Under the pieces are notes generated by a model that saw only the letters and a program-made list of their open reading frames with translations, was not told the DNA's origin and did not search any database. This document shows, piece after piece, positions 44,092 through 54,034 of a DNA stretch of 64,000 nt. Location: the NCBI GenBank assembly GCA_964387075.1, contig CAYLVB010000006.1, positions 186,001-250,000 on the forward strand. Reading direction: 5' to 3'. The DNA comes from PALSA-968 sp964387075 (GTDB taxonomy: Bacteria > Bacteroidota > Bacteroidia > B-17B0 > Aurantibacillaceae). Each line of letters opens with the position of its first letter. Positions within the stretch are counted from its first letter, which is position 1. Position numbers and translations under genes: made by a program.

Positions 44092-45191
44092 TTTCCAACT
44101 AACTTCAATACTTCCTCTGTTATAATTTCGGCTGCCCTAGGCATAGCAAGTTTCCCGGCGTTCTCGGCCAGTTCTTTTTGCTTTGCCTCGTTCTTTAAAA
44201 GATCAATAGCTTCCTGCACCAATCTTTGCTTTGCTTCGCTTTCTTTAACGAGTATAGCGGCATTGCGGCCTACTAACGATAAAGCGTTCTGTGTTTGATG
44301 ATCTTCGGCTGCTGTTGGCAATGGAACCAGAATACTTGCTTTTTTAATGATACATATTTCGGAAACCGCTCCCGCCCCTGCCCTTGAGATGATCACATCG
44401 GCAATAGCATAAGCGAGATCCATTTTTGAGATGAAATCAACCGCTTTTATTTGCTGCCAAACAAAAGGAGCCGTTTGTTTTTTGGCAGCTTCGAAATAGG
44501 GCTTACCCGTTTGCCAGAGTAATTCAATATCGTTGTCGGCCAGCTGCTGTAAGCTCGGTCCTATCGCTTCGTTGATGCCTTTGGCTCCAAGGCTTCCCCC
44601 CACTACTAAAATTATTTTTTTGTCGCCTCTATAGCCAAAGAACTCCAGCCCGATCGTTCTCTTTGCTTCAATGTGGGCTATATCCTGGCGAACAGGATTG
44701 CCGGTATAAACCAGTTTTTCCTTCGGAAAATATTTTTCCATTCCCTGCATGCCTACGCAGACCTTGCTCACTTTCTTTGCCAGTATACGATTTGTTATAC
44801 CGGGATAGGAATTCGATTCATGAATTAAGGTGGGAATTCCTTTGGAGCTCGCAGCACGCAGCATCGGACCGCTTGCATAACCGCCGGTCCCGATAACAAT
44901 ATCCGGTTGAAACTCTTTCAGGATCCTTTTTGCCTTAAGAACACTTGAAATGACCTTAAATGGAAATGAAAGTAAGGAAAGAGAAAGTTTCCTTTGCAAG
45001 CCGCTGATGTTTAAACCAACGATGTTATAACCGGCCGCAGGCACTTTTTCCATCTCCATTTTACCAATGGCGCCCACGAACAGGAATTCGGTATCAGGCA
45101 ATTGCTTTTTGATCTGGTTGGCGATAGCTACGGCAGGAAAAATATGGCCGCCGGTTCCGCCCCCGCTTAATATTATTTTAAGCCGCGACAA
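44088..45191 (-). CDS. murG: UDP-GlcNAc:lipid I N-acetylglucosaminyltransferase
   Basis: 367 residues, two GT-B Rossmann domains. ILSGGGTGGHIFPAVAIAN at the N-terminus is the family's first glycine loop; TGGYASGPMLRAA and SRAGAGAVSEICIIKK are the acceptor- and donor-binding loops. It converts lipid I to lipid II on the inner face of the membrane. It overlaps ftsW by 14 bp and murC by 4 bp. Confidence 0.97.
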   Translation of the reverse strand: MSRLKIILSGGGTGGHIFPAVAIANQIKKQLPDTEFLFVGAIGKMEMEKVPAAGYNIVGLNISGLQRKLSLSLLSFPFKVISSVLKAKRILKEFQPDIVIGTGGYASGPMLRAASSKGIPTLIHESNSYPGITNRILAKKVSKVCVGMQGMEKYFPKEKLVYTGNPVRQDIAHIEAKRTIGLEFFGYRGDKKIILVVGGSLGAKGINEAIGPSLQQLADNDIELLWQTGKPYFEAAKKQTAPFVWQQIKAVDFISKMDLAYAIADVIISRAGAGAVSEICIIKKASILVPLPTAAEDHQTQNALSLVGRNAAILVKESEAKQRLVQEAIDLLKNEAKQKELAENAGKLAMPRAAEIITEEVLKLVGK

Positions 45192-46344
45192 GTTCGCCTC
45201 CTTCCTCCTCCTGAGGCTCTTCCTTATCGTACACCTGGCGACTTACGCTAAGAATGATTCCGATGGCGATGCTGGTGAACCAAATGGAAGTTCCGCCCAT
45301 ACTTACTAAAGGAAGCGGCTGACCGGTAACCGGGAATAAATTCACCGCCACGGCCATATTGATCATGGCCTGGAACACCAGGCTGAAACTAAGCCCGACG
45401 GCAAGCAAGCCACCAAAGGTCTTTTCCGCCTTTCGCAGGATACGGATAGCACGGAAGAATAAAATAAGGTACAGGAACAAAAGCAGTAAGCCCATGATGG
45501 AGCCATATTCTTCTATGATGATAGCGAAAATAAAATCGGATGCAGCTTGTGGTAGAAAATTACGTTGTGTGCTGTTACCCGGACCAACACCTACCGGGAA
45601 ACCACGGGCGACGGCTATTTTTGCCTGCTCGCTCTGGTAATTGCTTTGTGAATCTCCGTTAAAGAAATTCTCAATACGCGCTTTCCACGTTGCACCGCGT
45701 CGCATGATGTCTGGTTTTACGTAGATCACGCTTCCACCGATCACCGCCACCAGGATACAGGCTCCGACGATGATACCAATGAATTTCATGGGTACGCGCC
45801 CCACGAACATGATCAATAAGCAGGTAACAAAGATCAAGGCCGCCGTAGAGAAATTGGCAGGAAAGATCAAGGCGCAAATGAGGCAAACAGGAAATAAGAT
45901 ATATTTCAGGATCACCTTAAAGTCTTTGAGCTGATCCTGTTTAATGGTAAGCGCACGCGCCACATATACTATAAGAGCAAGCTTAGCGAAGTCGGAGGTT
46001 TGAAAAGTTAAACCAATACCCGGAATTTCTAACCACCTGTTAGCTTCACCGGCGCTTACACCTTTAATTAACGTAAATAAAAGCAACGGAACAGAGATCC
46101 ACAGACCGATCTGCGAGATGCGCGAGAAGATCTTGTAGTTCACCTTATGAATCACGTACATGATCACAAAACCCATTAAACAAATGAGACCATGCTTGAT
46201 GAGGAAGTACTCCGTATTTCCGCCTTTTGATCTTTGCGCGAGGGCGTTACTGGAACTGTAAACCACCAAAATGGAGACAATGGTGAGCAGGAGCACCACC
46301 ATCCAGATGACACGATCTCCCTTAATGTAATTGGTCAATTTCAT
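45178..46344 (-). CDS. ftsW: Septal peptidoglycan glycosyltransferase FtsW
   Basis: 388 residues, ten predicted membrane helices of the SEDS family. Hallmarks: VYSSSNALA after the first helix, RWLEIPGIGLTFQTSDFAKLA containing the conserved Arg/Trp and the catalytic-loop region, and LPLVSMGGTSIWFTSIAIG near the end. Polymerises lipid II at the septum together with FtsI. Located between murD and murG as in other Bacteroidota. Confidence 0.95.
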   Translation of the reverse strand: MKLTNYIKGDRVIWMVVLLLTIVSILVVYSSSNALAQRSKGGNTEYFLIKHGLICLMGFVIMYVIHKVNYKIFSRISQIGLWISVPLLLFTLIKGVSAGEANRWLEIPGIGLTFQTSDFAKLALIVYVARALTIKQDQLKDFKVILKYILFPVCLICALIFPANFSTAALIFVTCLLIMFVGRVPMKFIGIIVGACILVAVIGGSVIYVKPDIMRRGATWKARIENFFNGDSQSNYQSEQAKIAVARGFPVGVGPGNSTQRNFLPQAASDFIFAIIIEEYGSIMGLLLLFLYLILFFRAIRILRKAEKTFGGLLAVGLSFSLVFQAMINMAVAVNLFPVTGQPLPLVSMGGTSIWFTSIAIGIILSVSRQVYDKEEPQEEEGGELVAA

Positions 46345-46382
46345 TTTGTCTACTTTTCGTTACGCCTACAGCCTCTTTAATT

Positions 46383-47723
46383 TTACAATGAACGTACAGC
46401 CGCTTTGAATTGCATACCGCGATCTTCGTAGTTTTGAAAAAGATCAAAACTTGCGCAGGCAGGCGATAAAAGCACTACATCGCCCTTCTTTGCTAATTTG
46501 GAAGAATAAGCAACGGCTTCGTTCATCGTTTTTGCTTCTACAATGGTTTCAACCGCCGAGGTAAAGTTCTCGATCAGCTTCGCGTTGTCAACGCCCAGGC
46601 AAACCAAAGCTTTCACTTTGTCCTTCACCAGGTCATACAACTGCGTGTAATCATTGCCTTTGTCAACGCCGCCCATGATCAGCACTACGGGTTTGTTGAT
46701 GCTTTCTAACGCATACCATACCGAGTTCACGTTGGTTGCTTTTGAATCGTTGATGTATTCAACGCCCATGATGGTGGCTACCACCTCCAGGCGATGCTCT
46801 ACATTCACGAAATCACTGAGGCTTTCGCGCACGTTCTCTTTGCGTACGTCGACCAGGCGCGCTGCTAAAGCCGCGGCCATGGAATTGTAAACGTTGTGTT
46901 TACCTTGCAGAGCTAATTGTTCAATTGTCATGTTTAACGGGTTTTGGTTTATGTTGATTGAGATTTGGTTTTCGAGCATGTAGGCGGCATCTCCTTCCAG
47001 TTTTTTTTTTATGGAGAAGGGTATGTGCTTCGCTTGTGGTTTCACTTTTTCTAAGTACTCCGTTATCACTTCATCATCTGCACAGTAAATAAAGGCGTCG
47101 TTGGCCTTTTGGTTTTGGGTAACTCTGAATTTGGAAAGAATATAGTTTTCGAATTTGTATTCGTAGCGGTCTAAATGATCGGGGGTAATATTTAAAAGAA
47201 TGGAGATATCCGCTTTGAAATCGTGCATATCATCTAACTGGAAGCTGCTGAGCTCGATCACGTAATAATCATGCTTTTCGGTTGCTACCTGCAAGGCGAG
47301 ACTTTTTCCAACATTTCCTGCCAATCCAACATTGTAGCCTGCATTCGTTAAAATGTGATGGGTTAGCATGGTGGTGGTGGTTTTGCCGTTACTTCCCGTA
47401 ATGCAGATCTTCTTAGCATTGGTATAGCGCCCCCCAAACTCGATCTCGGAAACGATGTTGATGCCTTTGGCCTTTGCCTTCTTGATCATCTCTGCTTTAT
47501 CAGGAATACCCGGACTTTTGATGATCTCGTTAGCGTTCAATATTTTCTCTTCTGTATGCTGACCTTCTTCGAACGCAATGTTCTTCCCGATCAAAGTCGC
47601 CTTGTACTTTTCCTTGATCATTCCTTTATCTGAAACAAACACCTCAAAGCCCTTAGCCTGCGCCAGGATGGCTGCTCCTACGCCGCTCTCTCCGCTACCT
47701 AATATAACAACGCGTTTGCTCAT
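46383..47723 (-). CDS. murD: UDP-N-acetylmuramoyl-L-alanine--D-glutamate ligase
   Basis: 446 residues. ILGSGESGVGAAILAQ, IKSPGIPDK, ITGSNGKTTTTMLTHH (P-loop), LNITPDHLDRY, LQGKHNVYNSMAAALAA and INDSKATNVNSV are the Mur-ligase motifs in order. Adds D-Glu to UDP-MurNAc-L-Ala. The start overlaps the mraY stop by one base. Confidence 0.97.
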   Translation of the reverse strand: MSKRVVILGSGESGVGAAILAQAKGFEVFVSDKGMIKEKYKATLIGKNIAFEEGQHTEEKILNANEIIKSPGIPDKAEMIKKAKAKGINIVSEIEFGGRYTNAKKICITGSNGKTTTTMLTHHILTNAGYNVGLAGNVGKSLALQVATEKHDYYVIELSSFQLDDMHDFKADISILLNITPDHLDRYEYKFENYILSKFRVTQNQKANDAFIYCADDEVITEYLEKVKPQAKHIPFSIKKKLEGDAAYMLENQISININQNPLNMTIEQLALQGKHNVYNSMAAALAARLVDVRKENVRESLSDFVNVEHRLEVVATIMGVEYINDSKATNVNSVWYALESINKPVVLIMGGVDKGNDYTQLYDLVKDKVKALVCLGVDNAKLIENFTSAVETIVEAKTMNEAVAYSSKLAKKGDVVLLSPACASFDLFQNYEDRGMQFKAAVRSL

Positions 47724-48982
47724 TACCTGAGTTTCAGAGTTACGATGGTTAATACTGCGAGCATGATGCCTACGATCCAGAAGCGGGAAACGATCTTGGA
47801 TTCGTGTAATCCTGTTTTGTGGTAGTGATGGTGCAGCGGAGCCATTTTAAATAACCGGTTCGCTTTGGCAAATTCTAGTCCGTGTTTCTTTTTACGAACT
47901 TTGAAAACAACTACCTGCAGCACAACCGAAAGATTTTCCACGAGGAAAATGCCACAAAGGATAGGGATCAGGAGTTCTTTACGGATAGCGATAGCGAATA
48001 CAGCGATGATGCCTCCCAGGGCTAAACTTCCGGTATCGCCCATGAACACTTGCGCGGGATACGAATTGTACCAGAGAAAACCAATGCAGGCTCCTACAAA
48101 CGCCGCGATGAAAATTACCAACTCGCCCGAGTTGGGTATGTACATGATGTTGAGATAATCTGCGAATACCGTGTTACCCGATACGTAAGCAAGGATCCCT
48201 AGAGTCGTTCCGATGATCGCGGATGTACCCGTAGCAAGTCCATCCATCCCATCCGTGAGATTTGCACCATTGGAAACCGCGGTTACAATAAGAATTACGA
48301 TCGGAATAAAAATGATCCAGCCCCATTTATTGCAATCATCGCACACCCAGCTGATGAGTTTGTTATAATCGAACTCGTTGTTCTTTACGAATGGGATCGT
48401 GGTCTTGAGGCATTTTGATTCTTCCGCGTACTTTGCGGCTTCGTAAACCTTATTATGATGGATCGCCGGGTCGTTCGAGATCTTGCCCCCTGAAGAGATC
48501 CTGTCCTTAATAACTACATTGGGATTAAAGTAAAGTACAGCGCCCACCAACAAGCCTATCCCAACCTGTCCAACAATTTTATAACGGCCGGAAAGACCTT
48601 CTTTGTTCTTTTTGAAAACTTTGATATAATCATCCAGGAAACCGATCAACCCCAGCCATACAGTTGAGATGAGCATAAGCAGGATATATACATTATGCAG
48701 TTTCGCAAATAATAAAGTAGGAATGATAATAGCGGCAAGGATGATCAGTCCTCCCATGGTTGGAGTACCGGCCTTTTGTTTCTCACCCGCTAAACCGAGA
48801 TCGCGAACAGTCTCGCCAATTTGCCTTTTCTTGATATAATTAATAATTCGTTTGCCGAACAGCAGGGAAACGATCAAAGAGAAAATAACCGCCATCGCAG
48901 CACGGAAGGAGATGTACTGGAACACCCCCGCGCCGGGGAAGTCAAATTCTTTGTCGAGCCATGTAAATAAATAGTACAGCAT
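47723..48982 (-). CDS. mraY: Phospho-N-acetylmuramoyl-pentapeptide transferase
   Basis: 419 residues. KAGTPTMGGLIIL, GFLDDYIKVF (catalytic Asp pair), NLTDGMDGLATG, FMGDTGSLALGG and LFKMAPLHHHYHKTGLHE are the diagnostic motifs. It makes lipid I. Between helices there is an extra ~65-residue soluble loop (SSGGKISNDPAIHHNKVYEA...DCNKWGW), which is common in Bacteroidota MraY and absent from E. coli. Overlaps murD and murE by one base each. Confidence 0.97.
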   Translation of the reverse strand: MLYYLFTWLDKEFDFPGAGVFQYISFRAAMAVIFSLIVSLLFGKRIINYIKKRQIGETVRDLGLAGEKQKAGTPTMGGLIILAAIIIPTLLFAKLHNVYILLMLISTVWLGLIGFLDDYIKVFKKNKEGLSGRYKIVGQVGIGLLVGAVLYFNPNVVIKDRISSGGKISNDPAIHHNKVYEAAKYAEESKCLKTTIPFVKNNEFDYNKLISWVCDDCNKWGWIIFIPIVILIVTAVSNGANLTDGMDGLATGTSAIIGTTLGILAYVSGNTVFADYLNIMYIPNSGELVIFIAAFVGACIGFLWYNSYPAQVFMGDTGSLALGGIIAVFAIAIRKELLIPILCGIFLVENLSVVLQVVVFKVRKKKHGLEFAKANRLFKMAPLHHHYHKTGLHESKIVSRFWIVGIMLAVLTIVTLKLR

Positions 48983-50445
48983 TATACGTTCAGCGCTTTT
49001 AGTGTATCTTTTAAGATTTCAAAATCATCGAAAGGATGTTTCACTCCCTTTATCTCCTGGTATTTCTCATGTCCCTTACCCGCAACCAAAATGATGTCGC
49101 CTTGTTTGGCGAGCGAACAGGCGGTTTTTATAGCTTCTCTCCTATCCGAAATGCGCAGTGTCTTTTTTGCTTCTACGGGATCAATTCCTTTTTGCATCTG
49201 GTTCAGGATCTCCTCGGGATCTTCGCTGCGGGGATTATCGGACGTAAGAATTACTTTGTTGCTGAATTGACAAGCGATCTGCGCCATTACCGGGCGCTTG
49301 GTTGAATCACGATCCCCGCCACAACCTACAAGGGTGATCACTTGTTCGTTCCCGGTACGAATTCCTTTGATGGTCTCCAGTACATTCTTTAAAGCATCGG
49401 GGGTGTGTGCATAATCCACGATACCAATAATTCCATTCTCTGATTTCAAATACTGGAAGCGGCCTTCTACGGAGTTCAATGTGCTGAGCGCGGTGAGAAT
49501 GTTCACTGCATCCTGTTTTAGTAAAAGCGCTACCGTGTAAACCGCAAGTACATTATAAGCGTTGAATGTTCCGATCAGTTTCACCCAAACTTCTTTCCCG
49601 TCGATGTTCAACAGCAGGCCATTCAAATGATTTTCTACGATGCGACATTTATGATCGGCCGGCGTTTTGATGGCGTAACTTACTTTATGCGCTTTGGTGT
49701 TCTGCAGCATCACTTTGCCGTTGGCATCATCTTTATTGGTCAAAGCAAAAGCGTCCTCGGGTAAATGATCGAAGAACATTTTTTTAGCTTTTATATACTC
49801 ATCAAAGGTTTTGTGGTAATCGAGGTGATCGTGTGTGATATTGGTAAACACGCCACCCGCGAAAGTGATACCGCTCACCCTGTGCTGTACAACCGCGTGA
49901 GAACTAACTTCCATAAAAGCATACTGGCAACCCTTCTCCACCATTTTGCTCAGTAGTTCATTCAGGGCAATAGCGTCAGGGGTCGTATGGGTAGCTTCAA
50001 TAACTTCGTTCTGGATCTTATTTTTTACTGTAGAAAGCAATCCCACGGTATAACCCAGTGATTTGAAAAGATTATAAAGCAGGGTTACAGTAGTGGTTTT
50101 TCCGTTGGTACCTGTTACGCCAACCAGCTTCAATTTCTGCGAAGGATTGTCATAAAAATTAGAAGCGATGATCCCTAAAGCGTAATGCGAGTCCTTTACC
50201 CTTACGTACGTGATATTCTCTTGCTTGTTCTCGGGCAATTCTTCGCACACAATAGCAATGGCGCCGCTTTCAATGGCCTGCTCGATGAACTTATGACCAT
50301 CCATAGCTTCGCCACGAACGGCTACGAATAAACAATCCTTCTTGATCTTGCGCGAATCAAAGGTCAGGGACGACACCGCCACATTGGTGGTACCAATGAT
50401 CTCTTCCAATCCTGCTTTGTATAATATGTCGGTCAGTAACCTCAT
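48982..50445 (-). CDS. murE: UDP-N-acetylmuramoyl-tripeptide synthetase
   Basis: 487 residues. SSLTFDSRKIKKDCLFVA, VGVTGTNGKTTTVTLLYN (P-loop), TNITHDHLDYHKTFDEY, GTFNAYNVLAVYTVA and DYAHTPDALKNV are MurE hallmarks. The substrate-selecting loop reads TSDNPRSEDPEEIL; DNPR is the motif of meso-diaminopimelate-adding enzymes, so the stem peptide should contain mDAP. One-base overlaps on both sides. Confidence 0.96.
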   Translation of the reverse strand: MRLLTDILYKAGLEEIIGTTNVAVSSLTFDSRKIKKDCLFVAVRGEAMDGHKFIEQAIESGAIAIVCEELPENKQENITYVRVKDSHYALGIIASNFYDNPSQKLKLVGVTGTNGKTTTVTLLYNLFKSLGYTVGLLSTVKNKIQNEVIEATHTTPDAIALNELLSKMVEKGCQYAFMEVSSHAVVQHRVSGITFAGGVFTNITHDHLDYHKTFDEYIKAKKMFFDHLPEDAFALTNKDDANGKVMLQNTKAHKVSYAIKTPADHKCRIVENHLNGLLLNIDGKEVWVKLIGTFNAYNVLAVYTVALLLKQDAVNILTALSTLNSVEGRFQYLKSENGIIGIVDYAHTPDALKNVLETIKGIRTGNEQVITLVGCGGDRDSTKRPVMAQIACQFSNKVILTSDNPRSEDPEEILNQMQKGIDPVEAKKTLRISDRREAIKTACSLAKQGDIILVAGKGHEKYQEIKGVKHPFDDFEILKDTLKALNV

Positions 50446-52550
50446 TATCCCAGTGTCAGTATGATTTGCGCGCCTTTATTGAATTTGGTTCCGGCTTCCA
50501 TCGATTGTTTTCTTACCGCGCCAAAGCCCTGGATCTTTACATTGAGCCCGTTGTTCTCCAATAAGAATAAAGCATCCTTAGCCGACATTCCGGAAAGGTT
50601 CGGCATCATACCTTTTCTCAATTGTGTTTCAACGTCACTGGCTTGCAGCGTAATTTTTGTTGAATCTGCTTTACTGTTTGAGGTCCAGATTCCTTCTGCT
50701 TTCTTGTGCGGAATGTTCAAGCCGGTCAGGACTTTATCCAGGTCTTCGTTATTTCCTTTAATGATCTCCGGGGCTTTTGTCAGTAATTTCTTTCCGTTGA
50801 TCTCTTTATGAAAATCGAGTGAGCTCGAGTACACTTTCTCGGCAACTTCTTTGAATACGGGGCCTGATACAAGACCTCCATAGTAAACTCCTTTAGAGGG
50901 AGAGTTGATGATGACGATACAAGTGTAAAGCGGGTTCTCTGCGGGGAAATAACCTACGAAAGAAGATTGATAAATGTGATTCCCCTCAGTTCCGTAAGAT
51001 CCGTTCACAAGCATTTGCGCAGTACCGGTTTTACCGGCCACTTTAAAAGCCGAGATATTCAAACCTTTTCCTGTGCCCCGCTCAACAACACCTTCCATGA
51101 GCATGCGTGCCTTTTTTACGGTACTTGCTTTAACAATTTGTTCGTTGATGATCTCGGGCTCGAACTTCTTTACAATATTTCCTTTGTTGCGTATTTCTTT
51201 AATGAAACGCGGTTTCACCATTTTACCGTTATTGGCTATAGCGTTGTAAAGCGTTAAAGTTTGCAGCGGTGTAACGAGCACTTCATACCCATAAGCCATC
51301 TGCGCTAGAGTTGGTCCCCACCACTGTTTGTGTTTCACACTTTTGATCAGTGGCTTTCCCTCCCCTGGAATTCCCAGGCCAAGTGGCTTACCCAGGTTGA
51401 AGGATAAAAGTTTATCAACGAATTTTTGCGGATCCTTCGAGTAGTATTGAGTGATTACCTTCGTGGTTCCCACGTTAGAAGAAGTTTCAAAAATATCCGC
51501 CACACTCAGTATCGGTGTTTTGGGAGGATGCGAGTCCTTCACCTTTTTATCGTAATACATGCACTCACCGTTGCCAACATTGAACTTGTCATCCAGATCA
51601 ACATATTCATCATCTAAAGCCACAAGAAGGGAAGCAAGTTTAAAAGTAGATCCCGGCTCGGTTGCAGAACCGATCGCGTAGTTCAAACGCTCACTGTACA
51701 TGCCGCTATCTGTACGGGTTAAATTAGCGATGGCGCGTATCTCGCCGGTCTTCACTTCCATCAATACTACACAACCGTGCGAAGCATCATTTTTTACAAG
51801 CGCTTTCATCAAAGCGTTCTCGGCAACGTCCTGGATATTTACATCAATGGTTGTGTAAATATCGCTGCCGTCCTTTGGTTCAACTTCGTTCTCATCGTTG
51901 ATCGGCCTCCAAACATCCGCCGCAACCTTCTGCATCAAACGCTTTCCGCTGGTTCCTTTCAAAATTGAATCATACGCTCCTTCAATTCCTACTTTGTATT
52001 CGTTGAGCGTATAACCAATGGTGCGTGACGCTAATACTTTGAATGGGCGTTCACGCTTATTTGTTTGTATGTAAACCAACCCGCCACGCGCGCCTTTTCT
52101 CAGCATAGGGAATTTCTTCATCTTCTGCAGGTCCTTGTAAGACACATTGCGGTGCAGTACAATGTAGCGGTCCTTTGTTTCGCGTGCTTTCTTTAATGTC
52201 TTTCTGAATTCTTTGACGTTCTTGTCGGGGAACAGTTCAGACAGGTTCTCGGCAAGCGGCGTAACATATTTATTGAAAGTGTCCTTTAAAAGCGAAGGCG
52301 CGTTCACATCCATACCCACTTCATAGTAAGGAAGCGATGTGGCCAAAAGATTTCCGTTCTCATCAAAAATATTTCCGCGGGAAGCTTCAATATCCACATA
52401 AGCGGTGGTGAGCTGTTTAGCCTTCTCCCTCCACATATCGCCCTCCACCATTTGCACCTGCACGATCTTGTAGACGATCGACAGGGCGAACACGCACATG
52501 AAAATGTACACCAAATACGTACGCCAGAGTATGTCGTTCCTGTGCTCCAT
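50445..52550 (-). CDS. ftsI: Septal penicillin-binding protein (FtsI/PBP3) with C-terminal PASTA domain
   Basis: 701 residues. An N-terminal membrane helix (TYLVYIFMCVFALSIVYKIV) precedes a dimerisation domain (ASRGNIFDENGNLLATSLP). The transpeptidase has EPGSTFKLASLL (SxxK with the acyl-enzyme Ser), SSNVGTTK (SxN) and VAGKTGTAQ (KTG). A single PASTA module ends the protein (MPNLSGMSAKDALFLLENNG...IILTLG). It crosslinks septal peptidoglycan. The PASTA tail gives it the look of Gram-positive SpoVD/Pbp2x-type enzymes and is typical of this phylum. Confidence 0.95.
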   Translation of the reverse strand: MEHRNDILWRTYLVYIFMCVFALSIVYKIVQVQMVEGDMWREKAKQLTTAYVDIEASRGNIFDENGNLLATSLPYYEVGMDVNAPSLLKDTFNKYVTPLAENLSELFPDKNVKEFRKTLKKARETKDRYIVLHRNVSYKDLQKMKKFPMLRKGARGGLVYIQTNKRERPFKVLASRTIGYTLNEYKVGIEGAYDSILKGTSGKRLMQKVAADVWRPINDENEVEPKDGSDIYTTIDVNIQDVAENALMKALVKNDASHGCVVLMEVKTGEIRAIANLTRTDSGMYSERLNYAIGSATEPGSTFKLASLLVALDDEYVDLDDKFNVGNGECMYYDKKVKDSHPPKTPILSVADIFETSSNVGTTKVITQYYSKDPQKFVDKLLSFNLGKPLGLGIPGEGKPLIKSVKHKQWWGPTLAQMAYGYEVLVTPLQTLTLYNAIANNGKMVKPRFIKEIRNKGNIVKKFEPEIINEQIVKASTVKKARMLMEGVVERGTGKGLNISAFKVAGKTGTAQMLVNGSYGTEGNHIYQSSFVGYFPAENPLYTCIVIINSPSKGVYYGGLVSGPVFKEVAEKVYSSSLDFHKEINGKKLLTKAPEIIKGNNEDLDKVLTGLNIPHKKAEGIWTSNSKADSTKITLQASDVETQLRKGMMPNLSGMSAKDALFLLENNGLNVKIQGFGAVRKQSMEAGTKFNKGAQIILTLG

Positions 52551-53032
52551 TAGGGTTGAGTTGCGGGTTGGTTAGTATTGGATGCTTTAGCAGTGTCTAC
52601 CACAATTTTCATTGGGGGAGCAATGGGTTCCTTAAGCCCGAGCTTCTCGGCGGCCTTTGCCACTTCGCTCTGCTTGCTCACGAACATTAGGTCTGATTTG
52701 GTAGAGATGTACTCGCTGCGTAATTCCTTCAGGTGAGAGCTGATCTTGTTCACCTGGCGCACTTTATCATCAGCCCAATAACCGTTGGCGATGTACAGGA
52801 TGGCGATAACTGACAGGAAAAGAATGAAAGGTACGTGCTTTACTACGTTGTCGTTGCTCAAAAAAGTGCCGCTGAATACGGTATTTAGTGATCTTACAAG
52901 TCCGCTTTTCTTCCCGCGAGGCTTGCTCGCGGTCTGGTCCCCTTGATTTTTGGGGGGAGGGGGAGCCTGCTGAGTTTCTTCAGTGATTACGTTTTCTTCT
53001 TCTTTGGGTAGCTCCTTGAACTTGTTCGCCAT
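52550..53032 (-). CDS. FtsL-like division protein
   Basis: 160 residues. A charged, proline-rich cytosolic N-terminus (about 75 residues), one membrane helix (VPFILFLSVIAILYIANGYW) and a coiled coil with heptads (VRQVNKISSHLKELRSEYIS...SEVAKAAEKLGLKEP). Position between rsmH and ftsI, topology and size identify it as the FtsL equivalent, although the sequence itself is poorly conserved across phyla. The cytosolic tail is longer than in E. coli FtsL. Confidence 0.8.
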   Translation of the reverse strand: MANKFKELPKEEENVITEETQQAPPPPKNQGDQTASKPRGKKSGLVRSLNTVFSGTFLSNDNVVKHVPFILFLSVIAILYIANGYWADDKVRQVNKISSHLKELRSEYISTKSDLMFVSKQSEVAKAAEKLGLKEPIAPPMKIVVDTAKASNTNQPATQP

Positions 53033-53125
53033 GTTTGGCTTTTTGTTTTTTTTTGGTCCCGTAGCGACGAAACTTTATTTCTTTCGTCTTCTTCCGGGTT
53101 TTTCTTGTTTTTTAATTCAACCTCT

Positions 53126-54034
53126 CTATCCTTCTTTAATTTTTTCTGCGATCCTTAGTTTCGCGCTTCTTGCCCTGCTGTTCGCTTCATTTTCTTTTTC
53201 AGAGGGCGTAATTGGTTTTTTGTTGATGAGTTCGAATGGTCTGTGTATGTTGCCGTAAAAATCCTTCTGCTGCTCTCCTTCAAAATTTCCGCTCTTGATG
53301 AAGTTCTTCACCAGGCGATCCTCTAAAGAGTGGTAACTCATCACTACCAGTCGTCCGCCGGGCTTCAGCACTTCGAGCGCTTGCTGCAACATCTCTTTCA
53401 GCACATCCATCTCATCGTTTACTTCTATGCGTAAGGCCTGGAATACTTTTGCCAGGTACTGGTGCTCTTTGAACTTGGGTACCGCGGGAGCAATGATCTC
53501 TTTCAATTGCTCTGTTTTGGTGATCTGCCCCATCAAACGTGCGTCGGTGATCAGTTTCACCAGCCTCCCGGCGTTGTCCACTTCTCCGTATTCGCGGAAG
53601 ATCTGTTTGAGTTTATGTTCATCATACTCATTCAGCACTTTCGCCGCAGTTTTCTCCGAACTTTGGTTCATCCGCATATCCAGCTCCGCGTCGAACCGGA
53701 TCGAGAAACCTCTTTCGGCTTCATCGAACTGGTGGGAGGAAACTCCCAGATCAGCGAGTATGCCATCCACCTGCGTGGCTTCATACATCCGCAGGAAATT
53801 TTTCATGAAAGAAAAATTCTGCGGGATGAAAGTGAGGCGCTCATCAGTGGGAACGTTCTTCGCCGCATCCTTGTCCTGGTCGAAAGCGAAGAGCTTTCCT
53901 TTGGGACCCAGCTTAGCGAGGATGGCTTTCGAGTGGCCGCCGCCGCCAAAGGTCACATCCACATACACACCGGCCGGTTTCATATTCAGGCCTTCTAAAC
54001 ATTCTTTTAAAAGAACGGGCTGATGATAATCCAT
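53126..54034 (-). CDS. rsmH: 16S rRNA (cytosine-1402-N4)-methyltransferase
   Basis: 302 residues. YHQPVLLKECLEGL, VDVTFGGGGHSKAIL (SAM-binding), LADLGVSSHQFDEAERGFS and RLVVMSYHSLEDRLVKNF are signatures of RsmH/MraW. It methylates 16S rRNA at the P-site. Its start codon directly follows the mraZ stop codon (no spacer), while a 93-bp non-coding gap separates it from ftsL. Confidence 0.97.
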   Translation of the reverse strand: MDYHQPVLLKECLEGLNMKPAGVYVDVTFGGGGHSKAILAKLGPKGKLFAFDQDKDAAKNVPTDERLTFIPQNFSFMKNFLRMYEATQVDGILADLGVSSHQFDEAERGFSIRFDAELDMRMNQSSEKTAAKVLNEYDEHKLKQIFREYGEVDNAGRLVKLITDARLMGQITKTEQLKEIIAPAVPKFKEHQYLAKVFQALRIEVNDEMDVLKEMLQQALEVLKPGGRLVVMSYHSLEDRLVKNFIKSGNFEGEQQKDFYGNIHRPFELINKKPITPSEKENEANSRARSAKLRIAEKIKEG